Shown: positions 1 through 12,447, numbered from the stretch's first letter. The stretch: DNA of 64,000 nucleotides from Phytophthora colocasiae (GCA_018806915.1 JAGKQI010000100.1:2232001-2296000); one strand, 5' to 3'. Notes: generated from the letters alone by a model not told the origin. Numbers and translations are program-made.

Positions 1-724
1 AGGTGAGATCGAGATCGAAGATCGGAAGAGCAGCTGTGTAGCCGAATGTCAGGTGATCGTAGGATAGCAGATGAGGATGGGACTAGTAGACATAGGAATA
101 ACCATAAACAGAATCGAATTTGCTCTGGACCTCACAAGTGCCTTCGTTCAAGACTGGAACCGGGAATTACATTGGCCCACCGGCATCAAGAAGGTAAGGA
201 GAAGAGATCTAGCATAGAGGTTAATTCTGGATAATACATTGGCCAGTTTTACCCTATCTAGTGATCTACCCTTTAAGTGCTTATTACGGATCGGAAGGAA
301 TTAGCTGCTTGGCCTGACGATCCCGTCGACTCTCATCAAGACCCCCGCTATAGGAAGCGGCAAGCATCGTAAAGGAAGGGATCAGATCCCCAACATTGGA
401 CCTTTGGAAGACCTGGATCGAAGACCAGGCGACCGGATCAAGGCTCGAGAACTCGCCTGTGACCCGGATCAAACCCTCCGAGATAGAGTGAAGTATTCCC
501 ACGCTATCTCATCACCCCTGCGTCACCCAAGACATTCTTCTCGTCCCAAGACATCTTCAGAAGTCACCTGGAAGAGCGTAACCCGCCTACCGACGGGTAC
601 ACAAGGTGAACACTACACGCAGCAAGATCACGGATCATCGGGGACCCTCCGTTAGTCGGTGTCTGGGCGCAGTGGCGATCGCGGTCGGCCTCAACCAGAT
701 TTTGGCCAGATCCGCTCCTCCACA
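1..724 (+). repeat. B-family LTR, 3' part (cut by window edge)
   Basis: This matches the last ~724 bp of the B LTRs at 3317-4630 and 7229-8548. It ends in CTCCTCCACA where the intact family ends in CTCCACCACA. Short open frames such as those at 46-234 and 404-655 recur in every LTR copy and have no coding features. Confidence 0.88.
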
Positions 725-745
725 AGATTGATTACAAGAATATGA

Positions 746-1044
746 CGAGGCAGCAACATCTCGTTGCTCCTTCATTAATGTACCCCAGAGCAACACCATG
801 TTGCTCTGTTGGCGATAGCCTACGAAGCATCGTCGCTACCGCCGCCTCTCCAATGACTTGCGAAAGTCTTTGGAGAGCTTCCCACTCTGGATCAGACAGG
901 TGGGCGCAGTCCGTGCGCGTCACGGACATTTGAGGGGTCCCAGCAGATCCCTCATCCATTGGGGAGTTCTCTACCCCGCGTTCGTATGACTCCATACGAA
1001 CGAACAGCAGTCGGTCGTGGGACGGACTACAAAGTGCTACCAGG
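746..1044 (-). pseudogene. Family A leader plus N-terminal gag fragment (array unit 1)
   Basis: Read on the minus strand, a leader of ~49 nt follows the A LTR and gag starts at the ATG at 995 (MESYERGVENSPMDEG). About 80 codons match the gag of A copy 2 at 57061. Homology stops at 746, where a 21-bp filler (725-745) of unknown origin joins it to the B LTR end. It is a deletion relic with no capsid or zinc-knuckle part. Confidence 0.85.
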
Positions 1045-1498
1045 TGTAATGGGTCTACCTAGACCTATTAGGTGGCGTACACGTGCGCTTACATGTATGA
1101 GGAAGCGTGCAATTAGAATAGACTTAATTTAAGTATACTTATTTAAATAAGTATAATTAAATCAAATATATCTAAATTAAACTGCAAATTACCGTAAAAT
1201 GAGAACTGTTATTGAATTTGGCATAAGCCAATTATGGACCTCCTAAAACTGTTTGTTATCTATTTCTAAAGGGTCTGCCAACGTGTGGTTGGCAGAAACT
1301 CTGCTCAGTGATTGGTAGAAATCCGTTACTTTCTACCAATAATATGCACAAATGCACACGAACCATATAATAATGTGGTTCGCTCAGCCATTGGTGTGTA
1401 CAGCACACCAAGGTCTGAGGCCCATTTCAACCTCTAACAGTTATCCTAACTGTTAGAGTTACAAGTGGTACAACCACTTGTACGTGTAACCCGTTACA
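1045..1498 (-). repeat. Family A LTR (array unit 1)
   Basis: On the minus strand it begins TGTAAC and ends CCCATTACA, 454 bp long, matching the A LTRs at 4953, 8868 and 26553. It is the 5' LTR of an A element that inserted into the B antisense ORF, because gag follows it and B antisense-ORF sequence lies on its other side. One C is missing from the terminal GTAACCCCGTTACA. Confidence 0.9.
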
Positions 1499-3214
1499 TA
1501 GGGCATCGTCATCCTCTGATTCCTCCGCTTCACTGAAGTGCCCCGATCCAGATCCAGGACTTGCTCCACTGCCGCGTTCAGGGCTCTCATCCTCTTCTGA
1601 CGGCGACGAGAACGGGTGGTCGGGATCGTAGTCGGAATCGTCTTCTTCTTCGTCCTAAAGATCGCCGCTAGGTGAGCCCGATTCTGGCTGATCGGCTGGC
1701 ACCGAGATCTGATCGGGGATCGAAATGTCAATTCCTTTCCCTCCGGTCTGCCCGGAAGCTTGATCCGCCAACAGATACAGGGGGCTCGCCGTTGACTCTG
1801 CAGGAGAATCGCGAATAAGGCAGGCTTGGTCGACCCGGTGGTTCCGGTGGCAGCGGCGCCTGGAACACGGGGGACAGAGGAACTCCGAACTGGATGTTTG
1901 TGCGCGGAAGGGGGAACGGCGGGGGAAGCGGAGGCGCTCCGAGATCGTTTGGTAGCGCGGGCCACCCGTCGATCCGCGATCCACGAGGACAATTGAGCAT
2001 CAGCATGATGCAGCTACTGTTCCGCTTCTGCATAATCAGCGTCCAGCTCCTGATGGGCCTGTCGGAGCTCTGCGTTCTGCTGCTGGAGCTGGTTGAGCTC
2101 CTGTGTAGCCGTGTCCCGAACGAGCCACGCCACCGTCCGCGAGAGCTGATAAGCGATCTTGGGTGGCGGCGTCCAGATCGGCCTGGATCTGATCCCGATC
2201 CACCGTAACTCGATCGAGATCTTGCACCGCCTGATCCCGGTCGAGGCGGGCCTGGTCCAGGCCCGCGACAGCCTGATCTCGCTCGGCAACCGCGGCACGA
2301 TGCTTGACGGAGAGTTGGTCCCGGTCGTGCTGGATTATTTCCAGATTCCCCAAGGCGTCCGCCAGATCTTGCTCCAGACTGGAAATGGTGGCGGCATCGG
2401 CAGCCGCATCCGAGGACGGAACGCGGGGACCCAATGCAGGTGCATCCTCCAGGGCGAGATGTGCCCGAGCCAGGTCAGCCTTGCGATCTTCCGCCTCGCG
2501 TTCCAGATACGCGATCTCAGCTCGAGCGGTGAGCAATTCCGGTTGGGTCCGGGTCAGCTTCAACGTCAACTGGGCTTTTCATGTGGACGCGTGAGCCGGA
2601 TTGGCAGGCGCGGTCGTGGCAGCTTGCTGACCTGTGAGGGGACCACCCTCAGCCGGTACGCTGAGCGAGAGTCAAGTCGTAGCGCGCTGCGACGAGCTCC
2701 TGTTCGCGATCTTGGAGCTCATCCCGGAGTTCGATCTCGGCCTCCTGCTTCACGGAGTTCAGCCAATCGGAGTCGAGATCCCTGAGCGTCGAGTCTAGCC
2801 GCGCCTGAATCCGAGCCATTCGCTTGTCAGAATCCCGACGCTCGGCGTTGTGCTGGATTCGCTGATCTTGCAAGGCGGAGGCTGCGTCCCCACTGATGGC
2901 ACCTCCGGTTCCCGACCGCAGACGAGCGATTTCGGTGTTCAGACGCAGGATCTCCTCCGCCTGGTCGTCCTGGAAGTGCTCCATATCTTCCATGTCGGAC
3001 CGCAACCGGCGAACGGTGTCATCCAGGTGGTCCCAATCACGACCCAGGTCTCGCGCATCCGTTGGCTGTGGGCCAGCCTCGCTCGTAAGGTGACCAGCTC
3101 AGGGTTTACACCGGGAGTGGAGAAGTGTGAGGCGGCGGACCGAGCTGATTGAATCGAGCGCTCACTCGAGGGAGTCCTCGGCGTCGAGGGAGGCGAAGGA
3201 GGCGAATCGGACAT
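1499..3214 (-). pseudogene. B-family antisense ORF remnant (array unit 1)
   Basis: Minus-strand ATG at 3214 (MSDSPPSPPSTPRTP) opens a coiled-coil protein matching the N-terminal two thirds of the B antisense ORF at 48477-51273. Here it is broken: one base is missing after MRET near 3050, a stop follows LTLAQRTG near 2650, and further frame changes occur near 2040. The 3' part was removed by the A insertion at 1498. Plus-strand frames across it (for example 2159-2785) are shadows of the heptad-repeat codons. Function unknown; see the full-length copy. Confidence 0.75.
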
Positions 3215-3316
3215 CGTAGAGGGGTGATGGTGCTTGAGCGACTTGTGTTCCGGGTGACGAATGTGGAAATAAGCCCGAATTGAGCTGCGCCAGCCCAACT
3301 TACGTGCTGGGGCGGA

Positions 3317-4630
3317 TGTGGTGAAGCGAACGAGAATCTTTCCCGGAAAGGCAATATTGTGGTGAAGTACGAATAAGAAATCCAAGAAAGGCAAATGTCA
3401 GGCCCAGAGAGAGTCGGATCAAGCGACAGGGGCCTCTGGCGAAGCAAGATGTCAGTTGATGACCCCAGATTGTGCGAACGACGGCTGACGAATGGATCCA
3501 GATCGATAATCGTCTTGATCTCTCCAGCGGGCAGGGGGATGATGGATGACGTCTTGGTCGAGTGAGACTAAGCGATCAGAGAACCCCGCCGTACGGTCCC
3601 ACGTAGTGGCTCAGGACCGGGGGAGAAAGGGACGCCTTGCCTGAGATCGCATGAGAAGGAGATCAAGGCAGCGGCGGATCGGGACCGGCGCGATCTATTG
3701 TGGATCGGTGACGACATGACCATGAGGTGCTGCCGAGGGGCATGGTGGCAGCATTGGTCGCATGGGGAGCGATGTTCAAGTTCAAGAAGATCAAGACCTG
3801 GAATGTCGACGACACGGGGATACGAGATCAAGTGTGAAGGTTGCTGATCAAGATCATTGTTCAAGATGGTTGACCGGGACTGCTGATCGAGATCGCGATC
3901 AAGGGTTAGGTGAGATCGAGATCGAAGATCGGAAGAGCAGCTGTGTAGCCGAAATGTCAGGTGATCGTAGGATAGCAGATGAGGATGGGACTAGTAGACA
4001 TAGGAATAACCATAAACAGAATCGAATTTGCTCTGGACCTCACAAGTGCCTTCGTTCAAGACTGGAACCGGGAATTACATTGGCCCACCGGCATCAAGAA
4101 GGTAAGGAGAAGAGATCTAGCATAGAGGTTAATTCTGGATAATACATTGGCCAGTTTTACCCTATCTAGTGATCTACCCTTTAAGTGCTTATTACGGATC
4201 GGAAGGAATTAGCTGCTTGGCCTGACGATCCCGTCGACTCTCATCAAGACCCCCGCTATAGGAAGCGGCAAGCATCGTAAAGGAAGGATCAGATCCCCAA
4301 CATTGACCTTTGGAAGACCTGGATCGAAGACCAGGCGACCGGATCAAGGCTCGAGAACTCGCCTGTGACCCGGATCAAACCCTCCGAGATAGAGTGAAGT
4401 ATTCCCACGCTATCTCATCACCCCTGCGTCACCCAAGACATTCTTCCTCGTCCCAAGACATCTTCAGAAGTCACCTGAAGAGCGTAACCCGCCTACCGAC
4501 GGGTACACAAGGTGAACACTACACGCAGCAAGATCACGGATCATCGGGGACCCTCCGTTAGTCGGTGTCTGGGCGCAGTGGCGATCGCGGTCGGCCTCAA
4601 CCAGATTTTGGCCAGATCCGCTCCTCCACA
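3317..4630 (+). repeat. B-family LTR (array, between units 1 and 2)
   Basis: Starts TGTGGTGAAGCG and ends CTCCTCCACA, 1314 bp. It is directly preceded by the purine-rich GGGGCGGA, the expected polypurine tract of B. It serves as 3' LTR of one unit and 5' LTR of the next, the hallmark of LTR-LTR recombination. Confidence 0.88.
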
Positions 4631-4651
4631 AGATTGATTACAAGAATATGA

Positions 4652-4952
4652 CGAGGCAGCAACATCTCGTTGCTCCTTCATTATCAATGTACCCCAGAGC
4701 AACACCATGTTGCTCTGTTGGCGATAGCCTACGAAGCATCGTCGCTACCGCCGCCTCTCCAATGACTTGCGAAAGTCTTTGGAGAGCTTCCCACTCTGGA
4801 TCAGACAGGTGGGCGCAGTCCGTGCGCGTCACGGACATTTGAGGGGTCCCAGCAGATCCTCATCCATTGGGGAGTTCTCTACCCCGCGTTCGTATGACTC
4901 CATACGAACGAACAGCAGTCGGTCGTGGGACGGACTACAAAGTGCTACCAGG
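4652..4952 (-). pseudogene. Family A leader plus N-terminal gag fragment (array unit 2)
   Basis: Same as the fragment at 746-1044, with the gag ATG at 4903 on the minus strand and the same 21-bp filler at 4631-4651. A missing base near 4850 breaks the frame relative to unit 1. The identical junction shows that the units derive from one rearranged ancestor. Confidence 0.85.
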
Positions 4953-5408
4953 TGTAATGGGTCTACCTAGACCTATTAGGTGGCGTACACGTGCGCTTAC
5001 GTGTATGAGGAAGCGTGCAATTAGAATAGACTTAATTTAAGTATACTTATTTAAATAAGTATAATTAAATCAAATATATCTAAATTAAACTGCAAATTAC
5101 CGTAAAATGAGAACTGTTATTGAATTTGGCATAAGCCAATTATGGACCTCCTAAAACTGTTTGTTATCTATTTCTAAAGGGTCTGCCAACGTGTGGTTGG
5201 CAGAAACTCTGCTCAGTGATTGGTAGAAATCCGTTACTTTCTACCAATAATATGCACAAATGCACACGAACCATATAATAATGTGGTTCGCTCAGCCATT
5301 GGTGTGTACAGCACACCAAGGTCTGAGGCCCATTTCCAACCTCTAACAGTTATCCTAACTGTTAGAGTTACAAGTGGTACAACCACTTGTACGTGTAACC
5401 CCGTTACA
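4953..5408 (-). repeat. Family A LTR (array unit 2)
   Basis: 456 bp, minus-strand TGTAACGGGG to CCCATTACA. The terminal GTAACCCCGTTACA is intact here. Confidence 0.9.
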
Positions 5409-7126
5409 TAGGGCATCGTCATCCTCTGATTCCTCCGCTTCACTGAAGTGCCCCGATCCAGATCCAGGACTTGCTCCACTGCCGCGTTCAGGGCTCTCAT
5501 CCTCTTCTGACGGCGACGAGAACGGGTGGTCGGGATCGTAGTCGGAATCGTCTTCTTCTTCGTCCTAAAGATCGCCGCTAGGTGAGCCCGATTCTGGCTG
5601 ATCGGCTGGCACCGAGATCTGATCGGGGATCGAAATGTCAATTCCTTTCCCTCCGGTCTGCCCGGAAGCTTGATCCGCCAACAGATACAGGGGCTCGCCG
5701 TTGACTCTGCAGGAGAATCGCGAATAAGGCAGGCTTGGTCGACCCGGTGGTTCCGGTGGCAGCGGCGCCTGGAACACGGGGGACAGAGGAACTCCGAACT
5801 GGACGTTTGTGCGCGGAAGGGGGAACGGCGGGGGAAGCGGAGGCGCTCCGAGATCGTTTGGTAGCGCGGGCCACCCGTCGATCCGCGATCCACGAGGACA
5901 ACCGAGCATCAGCATGATGCAGCTACTGTTCCGCTTCTGCATAATCAGCGTCCAGCTCCTGATGGGCCTGTCGGAGCTCTGCGTTCTGCTGCTGGAGCTG
6001 GTTGAGCTCCTGTGTAGCCGTGTCCCGAACGAGCCACGCCACCGTCCGCGAGAGCTGATAAGCGATCTTGGGTGGCGGCGTCCAGATCGGCCTGGATCTG
6101 ATCCCGATCCACCGTAACTCGATCGAGATCTTGCACCGCCTGATCCCGGTCGAGGCGGGCCTGGTCCAGGCCCGCGACAGCCTGATCTCGCTCGGCAACC
6201 GCGGCACGATGCTTGACGGAGAGTTGGTCCCGGTCGTGCTGGATTATTTCCAGATTCCCCAAGGCGTCCGCCAGATCTTGCTCCAGACTGGAAATGGTGG
6301 CGGCATCGGCAGCCGCATCCGAGGACGGAACGCGGGGACCCAATGCAGGTGCATCCTCCAGGGCGAGATGTGCCCGAGCCAGGTCAGCCTTGCGATCTTC
6401 CGCCTCGCGTTCCAGATACGCGATCTCAGCTCGAGCGGTGAACAATTCCGGTTGGGTCCGGGTCAGCTTCAACGTCAACTGGGCTTTTCATGTGGACGCG
6501 TGAGCCGGATTGGCAGGCGCGGTCGTGGCAGCTTGCTGACCTGTGAGGGGACCACCCCTCAGCCGGTACGCTGAGCGAGAGTCAAGTCGTAGCGCGCTGC
6601 GACGAGCTCCCGTTCGCGATCTTGGAGCTCATCCCGGAGTTCGATCTCGGCCTCCCCTGCTTCACGGAGTTCAGCCAATCGGGAGTCGAGATCCCTGAGC
6701 GTCGAGTCTAGCCGCGCCTGAATCCGAGCCATTCGCTTGTCAGAATCCCGACGCTCGGCGTTGTGCTGGATTCGCTGATCTTGCAAGGCGGAGGCTGCGT
6801 CCCCACTGATGGCACCTCCGGTTCCCGACCGCAGACGAGCGATTTCGGTGTTCAGACGCAGGATCTCCTCCGCCTGGTCGTCCTGGAAGTGCTCCATATC
6901 TTCCATGTCGGACCGCAACCGGCGAACGGTGTCATCCAGGTGGTCCCAATCACGACCCAAGGTCTCGCGCATCCGTTGGCTGTGGGCCAGCCTCGCTCGT
7001 AAGGTGACCAGCTCAGGGTTTACACCGGGAGTGGAGAAGTGTGAGGCGGCGGACTGAGCTGATTGAATCGAGCGCTCACTCGAGGAGTCCTCGGCGTCGA
7101 GGAGGCGAAGGAGGCGAATCGGACAT
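5409..7126 (-). pseudogene. B-family antisense ORF remnant (array unit 2)
   Basis: Minus-strand ATG at 7126. The N-terminal coiled coil is open from the MRETLGRDWDHLDD segment to the stop after LTLAQRTG near 6560, about 190 residues. A base loss near 7090-7105 separates this frame from the initial MSDSPPSPP frame. A second open piece (5945-6478) continues the coiled coil. Truncated downstream by the A LTR. Confidence 0.75.
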
Positions 7127-7228
7127 CGTAGAGGGGTGATGGTGCTTGAGCGACTTGTGTTCCGGGTGACGAATGTGAAATAAGCCCGAATTGAGCTGCG
7201 CCAGCCCAACTTACGTGCTGGGGGCGGA

Positions 7229-8548
7229 TGTGGTGAAGCGAACGAGAATCTTTCCCGGAAAGGCAATATTGTGGTGAAGTACGAATAAGAAATCCAAGAA
7301 AGGCAATGTCAGGCCCAGAGAGAGTCGGATCAAGCGACAGGGGCCTCTGGCGAAGCAAGATGTCAGTTGATGACCCCAGATTGTGCGAACGACGGCTGAC
7401 GAATGGATCCAGATCGATAATCGTCTTGATCTCTCCAGCGGGCAGGGGGATGATGGATGACGTCTTGGTCGAGTGAGACTAAGCGATCAGAGAACCCCGC
7501 CGTACGGTCCCACGTAGTGGCTCAGGACCGGGGGAGAAAGGGACGCCTTGCCTGAGATCGCATGAGAAGGAGATCAAGGCAGCGGCGGATCGGGACCGGC
7601 GCGATCTATTGTGGATCGGGTGACGACATGACCATGAGGTGCTGCCGAGGGGGCATGGTGGCAGCATTGGTCGCATGGGGAGCGATGTTCAAGTTCAAGA
7701 AGATCAAGACCTGGAATGTCGACGACACGGGGATACGAGATCAAGTGTGAAGGTTGCTGATCAAGATCATTGTTCAAGATGGTTGACCGGGACTGCTGAT
7801 CGAGATCGCGATCAAGGGTTAGGTGAGATCGAGATCGAAGATCGGAAGAGCAGCTGTGTAGCCGAATGTCAGGTGATCGTAGGATAGCAGATGAGGATGG
7901 GACTAGTAGACATAGGAATAACCATAAACAGAATCGAATTTGCTCTGGACCTCACAAGTGCCTTCGTTCAAGACTGGAACCGGGAATTACATTGGCCCAC
8001 CGGCATCAAGAAGGTAAGGAGAAGAGATCTAGCATAGAGGTTAATTCTGGATAATACATTGGCCAGTTTTACCCTATCTAGTGATCTACCCTTTAAGTGC
8101 TTATTACGGATCGGAAGGAATTAGCTGCTTGGCCTGACGATCCCGTCGACTCTCATCAAGACCCCCGCTATAGGAAGCGGCAAGCATCGTAAAGGAAGGG
8201 ATCAGATCCCCAACATTGGACCTTTGGAAGACCTGGATCGAAGACCAGGCGACCGGATCAAGGCTCGAGAACTCGCCTGTGACCCGGATCAAACCCTCCG
8301 AGATAGAGTGAAGTATTCCCACGCTATCTCATCACCCCTGCGTCACCCAAGACATTCTTCTCGTCCCAAGACATCTTCAGAAGTCACCTGGAAGAGCGTA
8401 ACCCGCCTACCGACGGGTACACAAGGTGAACACTACACGCAGCAAGATCACGGATCATCGGGGGACCCCCTCCGTTAGTCGGTGTCTGGGCGCAAGTGGC
8501 GATCGCGGTCGGCCTCAACCAGATTTTGGCCAGATCCGCTCCTCCACA
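7229..8548 (+). repeat. B-family LTR (array, between units 2 and 3)
   Basis: 1320 bp, TGTGGTGAAGCG to CTCCTCCACA, preceded by GGGGGCGGA. It is nearly identical to the LTR at 3317-4630. Confidence 0.88.
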
Positions 8549-8569
8549 AGATTGATTACAAGAATATGA

Positions 8570-8867
8570 CGAGGCAGCAACATCTCGTTGCTCCTTCACA
8601 ATGTACCCCAGAGCAACACCATGTTGCTCTGTTGGCGATAGCCTACGAAGCATCGTCGCTACCGCCGCCTCTCCAATGACTTGCGAAAGTCTTTGGAGAG
8701 CTTCCCACTCTGGATCAGACAGGTGGGCGCAGTCCGTGCGCGTCACGGACATTTGAGGGGTCCCAGCAGATCCCTCATCCATTGGGGAGTTCTCTACCCC
8801 GCGTTCGTATGACTCCATACGAACGAACAGCAGTCGGTCGTGGGACGGACTACAAAGTGCTACCAGG
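8570..8867 (-). pseudogene. Family A leader plus N-terminal gag fragment (array unit 3)
   Basis: Third copy of the leader and gag start, ATG at 8818 on the minus strand, with the filler at 8549-8569. The gag frame is open for about 82 codons to the deletion point and reads on into the LTR. Confidence 0.85.
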
Positions 8868-9323
8868 TGTAATGGGTCTACCTAGACCTATTAGGTGGCG
8901 TACACGTGCGCTTACGTGTATGAGGAAGCGTGCAATTAGAATAGACTTAATTTAAGTATACTTATTTAAATAAGTATAATTAAATCAAATATATCTAAAT
9001 TAAACTGCAAATTACCGTAAAATGAGAACTGTTATTGAATTTGGCATAAGCCAATTATGGACCTCCTAAAACTGTTTGTTATCTATTTCTAAAGGGTCTG
9101 CCAACGTGTGGTTGGCAGAAACTCTGCTCAGTGATTGGTAGAAATCCGTTACTTTCTACCAATAATATGCACAAATGCACACGAACCATATAATAATGTG
9201 GTTCGCTCAGCCATTGGTGTGTACAGCACACCAAGGTCTGAGGCCCATTTCCAACCTCTAACAGTTATCCTAACTGTTAGAGTTACAAGTGGTACAACCA
9301 CTTGTACGTGTAACCCCGTTACA
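8868..9323 (-). repeat. Family A LTR (array unit 3)
   Basis: 456 bp, minus orientation, same termini as the other A LTRs. Confidence 0.9.
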
Positions 9324-11042
9324 TAGGGCATCGTCATCCTCTGATTCCTCCGCTTCACTGAAGTGCCCCGATCCAGATCCAGGACTTGCTCCACTGCCGC
9401 GTTCAGGGCTCTCATCCTCTTCTGACGGCGACGAGAACGGGTGGTCGGGATCGTAGTCGGAATCGTCTTCTTCTTCGTCCTAAAGATCGCCGCTAGGTGA
9501 GCCTGATTCTGGCTGATCGGCTGGCACCGAGATCTGATCGGGGATCGAAATGTCAATTCCTTTCCTCCGGTCTGCCCGGAAGCATGATCCGCCAACAGAT
9601 ACAGGGGCTCGCCGTTGACTCTGCAGGAGAATCGCGAATAAGGCAGGCTTGGTCGACCCGGTGGTTCCGGTGGCAGCGGCGCCTGGAACACGGGGGGACA
9701 GAGGAACTCCGAACTGGACGTTTGTGCGCGGAAGGGGAACGGCGGGGGAAGCGGAGGCGCTCCGAGATCGTTTGGTAGCGCGGGCCACCCGTCGATCCGC
9801 GATCCACGAGGACAACCGAGCATCAGCATGATGCAGCTACTGTTCCGCTTCTGCATAATCAGCGTCCAGCTCCTGATGGGCCTGTCGGAGCTCTGCGTTC
9901 TGCTGCTGGAGCTGGTTGAGCTCCTGTGTAGCCGTGTCCCGAACGAGCCACGCCACCGTCCGCGAGAGCTGATAAGCGATCTTGGGTGGCGGCGTCCAGA
10001 TCGGCCTGGATCTGATCCCGATCCACCGTAACTCGATCGAGATCTTGCACCGCCTGATCCCGGTCGAGGCGGGCCTGGTCCAGGCCCGCGACAGCCTGAT
10101 CTCGCTCGGCAACCGCGGCACGATGCTTGACGGAGAGTTGGTCCCGGTCGTGCTGGATTATTTCCAGATTCCCCAAGGCGTCCGCCAGATCTTGCTCCAG
10201 ACTGGAAATGGTGGCGGCATCGGCAGCCGCATCCGAGGACGGAACGCGGGGACCCAATGCAGGTGCATCCTCCAGGGCGAGATGTGCCCGAGCCAGGTCA
10301 GCCTTGCGATCTTCCGCCTCGCGTTCCAGATACGCGATCTCAGCTCGAGCGGTGAGCAATTCCGGTTGGGTCCGGGTCAGCTTCAACGTCAACTGGGCTT
10401 TTCATGTGGACGCGTGAGCCGGATTGGCAGGCGCGGTCGTGGCAGCTTGCTGACCTGTGAGGGGACCACCCCTCAGCCGGTACGCTGAGCGAGAGTCAAG
10501 TCGTAGCGCGCTGCGACGAGCTCCCGTTCGCGATCTTGGAGCTCATCCCGGAGTTCGATCTCGGCCTCCCCTGCTTCACGGAGTTCAGCCAATCGGGAGT
10601 CGAGATCCCTGAGCGTCGAGTCTAGCCGCGCCTGAATCCGAGCCATTCGCTTGTCAGAATCCCGACGCTCGGCGTTGTGCTGGATTCGCTGATCTTGCAA
10701 GGCGGAGGCTGCGTCCCCACTGATGGCACCTCCGGTTCCCGACCGCAGACGAGCGATTTCGGTGTTCAGACGCAGGATCTCCTCCGCCTGGTCGTCCTGG
10801 AAGTGCTCCATATCTTCCATGTCGGACCGCAACCGGCGAACGGTGTCATCCAGGTGGTCCCAATCACGACCCAAGGTCTCGCGCATCCGTTGGCTGTGGG
10901 CCAGCCTCGCTCGTAAGGTGACCAGCTCAGGGTTTACACCGGGAGTGGAGAAGTGTGAGGCGGCGGACCGAGCTGATTGAATCGAGCGCTCACTCGAGGG
11001 AGTCCTCGGCGTCGAGGGAGGCGAAGGAGGCGAATCGGACAT
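9324..11042 (-). pseudogene. B-family antisense ORF remnant (array unit 3)
   Basis: This is the best-preserved array copy. From the ATG at 11042 the frame stays open through MSDSPPSPPSTPRTP, the helical segment and the coiled coil to a stop after LTLAQRTG at 10473, about 190 residues. A second minus-strand segment (9859-10392) continues the coiled coil after a small deletion. The C-terminal third is missing because of the A insertion. Retention of an open N-terminal half in a unit that lost gag and pol is notable. Confidence 0.78.
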
Positions 11043-11144
11043 CGTAGAGGGGTGATGGTGCTTGAGCGACTTGTGTTCCGGGTGACGAATGTGGAAATAA
11101 GCCTGAATTGAGCTGCGCCAGCCCAACTTACGTGCTGGGGCGGA

Positions 11145-12447
11145 TGTGGTGAAGCGAACGAGAATCTTTCCCGGAAAGGCAATATTGTGGTGAAGTACGA
11201 ATAAGAAATCCAAGAAAGGCAAATGTCAGGCCCAGAGAGAGTCGGATCAAGCGACAGGGGCCTCTGGCGAAGCAAGATGTCAGTTGATGACCCCAGATTG
11301 TGCGAACGACGGCTGACGAATGGATCCAGATCGATAATCGTCTTGATCTCTCCAGCGGGCAGGGGGATGATGGATGACGTCTTGGTCGAGTGAGACTAAG
11401 CGATCAGAGAACCCCGCCGTACGGTCCCACGTAGTGGCTCAGGACCGGGGGAGAAAGGGACGCCTTGCCTGAGATCGCATGAGAAGGAGATCAAGGCAGC
11501 GGCGGATCGGGACCGGCGCGATCTATTGTGGATCGGTGACGACATGACCATGAGGTGCTGCCGAGGGGGCATGGTGGCAGCATTGGTCGCATGGGGAGCG
11601 ATGTTCAAGTTCAAGAAGATCAAGACCTGGAATGTCGACGACACGGGGATACGAGATCAAGTGTGAAGGTTGCTGATCAAGATCATTGTTCAAGATGGTT
11701 GACCGGGACTGCTGATCGAGATCGCGATCAAGGGTTAGGTGAGATCGAGATCGAAGATCGGAAGAGCAGCTGTGTAGCCGAAATGTCAGGTGATCGTAGG
11801 ATAGCAGATGAGGATGGGACTAGTAGACATAGGAATAACCATAAACAGAATCGAATTTGCTCTGGACCTCACAAGTGCCTTCGTTCAAGACTGGAACCGG
11901 GAATTACATTGGCCCACCGGCATCAAGAAGGTAAGGAGAAGAGATCTAGCATAGAGGTTAATTCTGGATAATACATTGGCCAGTTTTACCCTATCTAGTG
12001 ATCTACCCTTTAAGTGCTTATTACGGATCGGAAGGAATTAGCTGCTTGGCCTGACGATCCCGTCGACTCTCATCAAGACCCCCGCTATAGGAAGCGGCAA
12101 GCATCGTAAAGGAAGGGATCAGATCCCCAACATTGGACCTTTGGAAGACCTGGATCGAAGACCAGGCGACCGGATCAAGGCTCGAGAACTCGCCTGTGAC
12201 CCGGATCAAACCCTCCGAGATAGAGTGAAGTATTCCCACGCTATCTCATCACCCCTGCGTCACCCAAGACATTCTTCTCGTCCCAAGACATCTTCAGAAG
12301 TCACCTGGAAGAGCGTAACCCGCCTACCGACGGGTACACAAGGTGAAACTACACACAGCTTGATCACAGATCATCGAGTCGGTGTCTGGGCGCAAGTGGT
12401 GATCGAGACCTGCCTCAACGCGATTTTGGCAGATCCGCTCCACCACA
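11145..12447 (+). repeat. B-family LTR (right end of array)
   Basis: 1303 bp. Unlike the other array LTRs it ends in the canonical CTCCACCACA and its last ~100 bp differ (GTGATCGAGACC, missing bases), so the array is closed by a different LTR sequence. It abuts an inverted piece of B gag. Confidence 0.85.

Larger units (their letters stand above)
1..12447 (+). repeat. Tandem array of LTR-sharing, pol-less B-family units (~3.9 kb period)
   Basis: The same block recurs starting at about 1, 3908, 7821 and 11737, giving periods of 3907, 3913 and 3916 bp. Each unit runs: B LTR, 21-bp filler, inverted start of A gag plus A LTR, B antisense-ORF fragment, next B LTR. Units differ mainly by one- or two-base indels in homopolymers. 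The order LTR-internal-LTR-internal-LTR is what unequal crossing over between LTRs produces. The internal part has lost B gag and pol, so these are non-autonomous derivatives. The array continues left of the window and ends at 12447. Confidence 0.9.

Noticed and set aside
46..655. Short plus-strand frames in the B LTR (46-234, 404-655), repeated at every LTR
   Set aside because: They lie wholly inside LTRs, differ in frame and end between copies because of indels, and show no domain.
2159..2785. 208-codon plus-strand ORF, also at 6068-6574, 9982-10488 and 33755-34699
   Set aside because: It is the complement of the antisense coiled-coil ORF. Repetitive GAC/GAG/CGC codons leave several frames open, and the conserved ATG, domain order and full-length copy support the minus strand.
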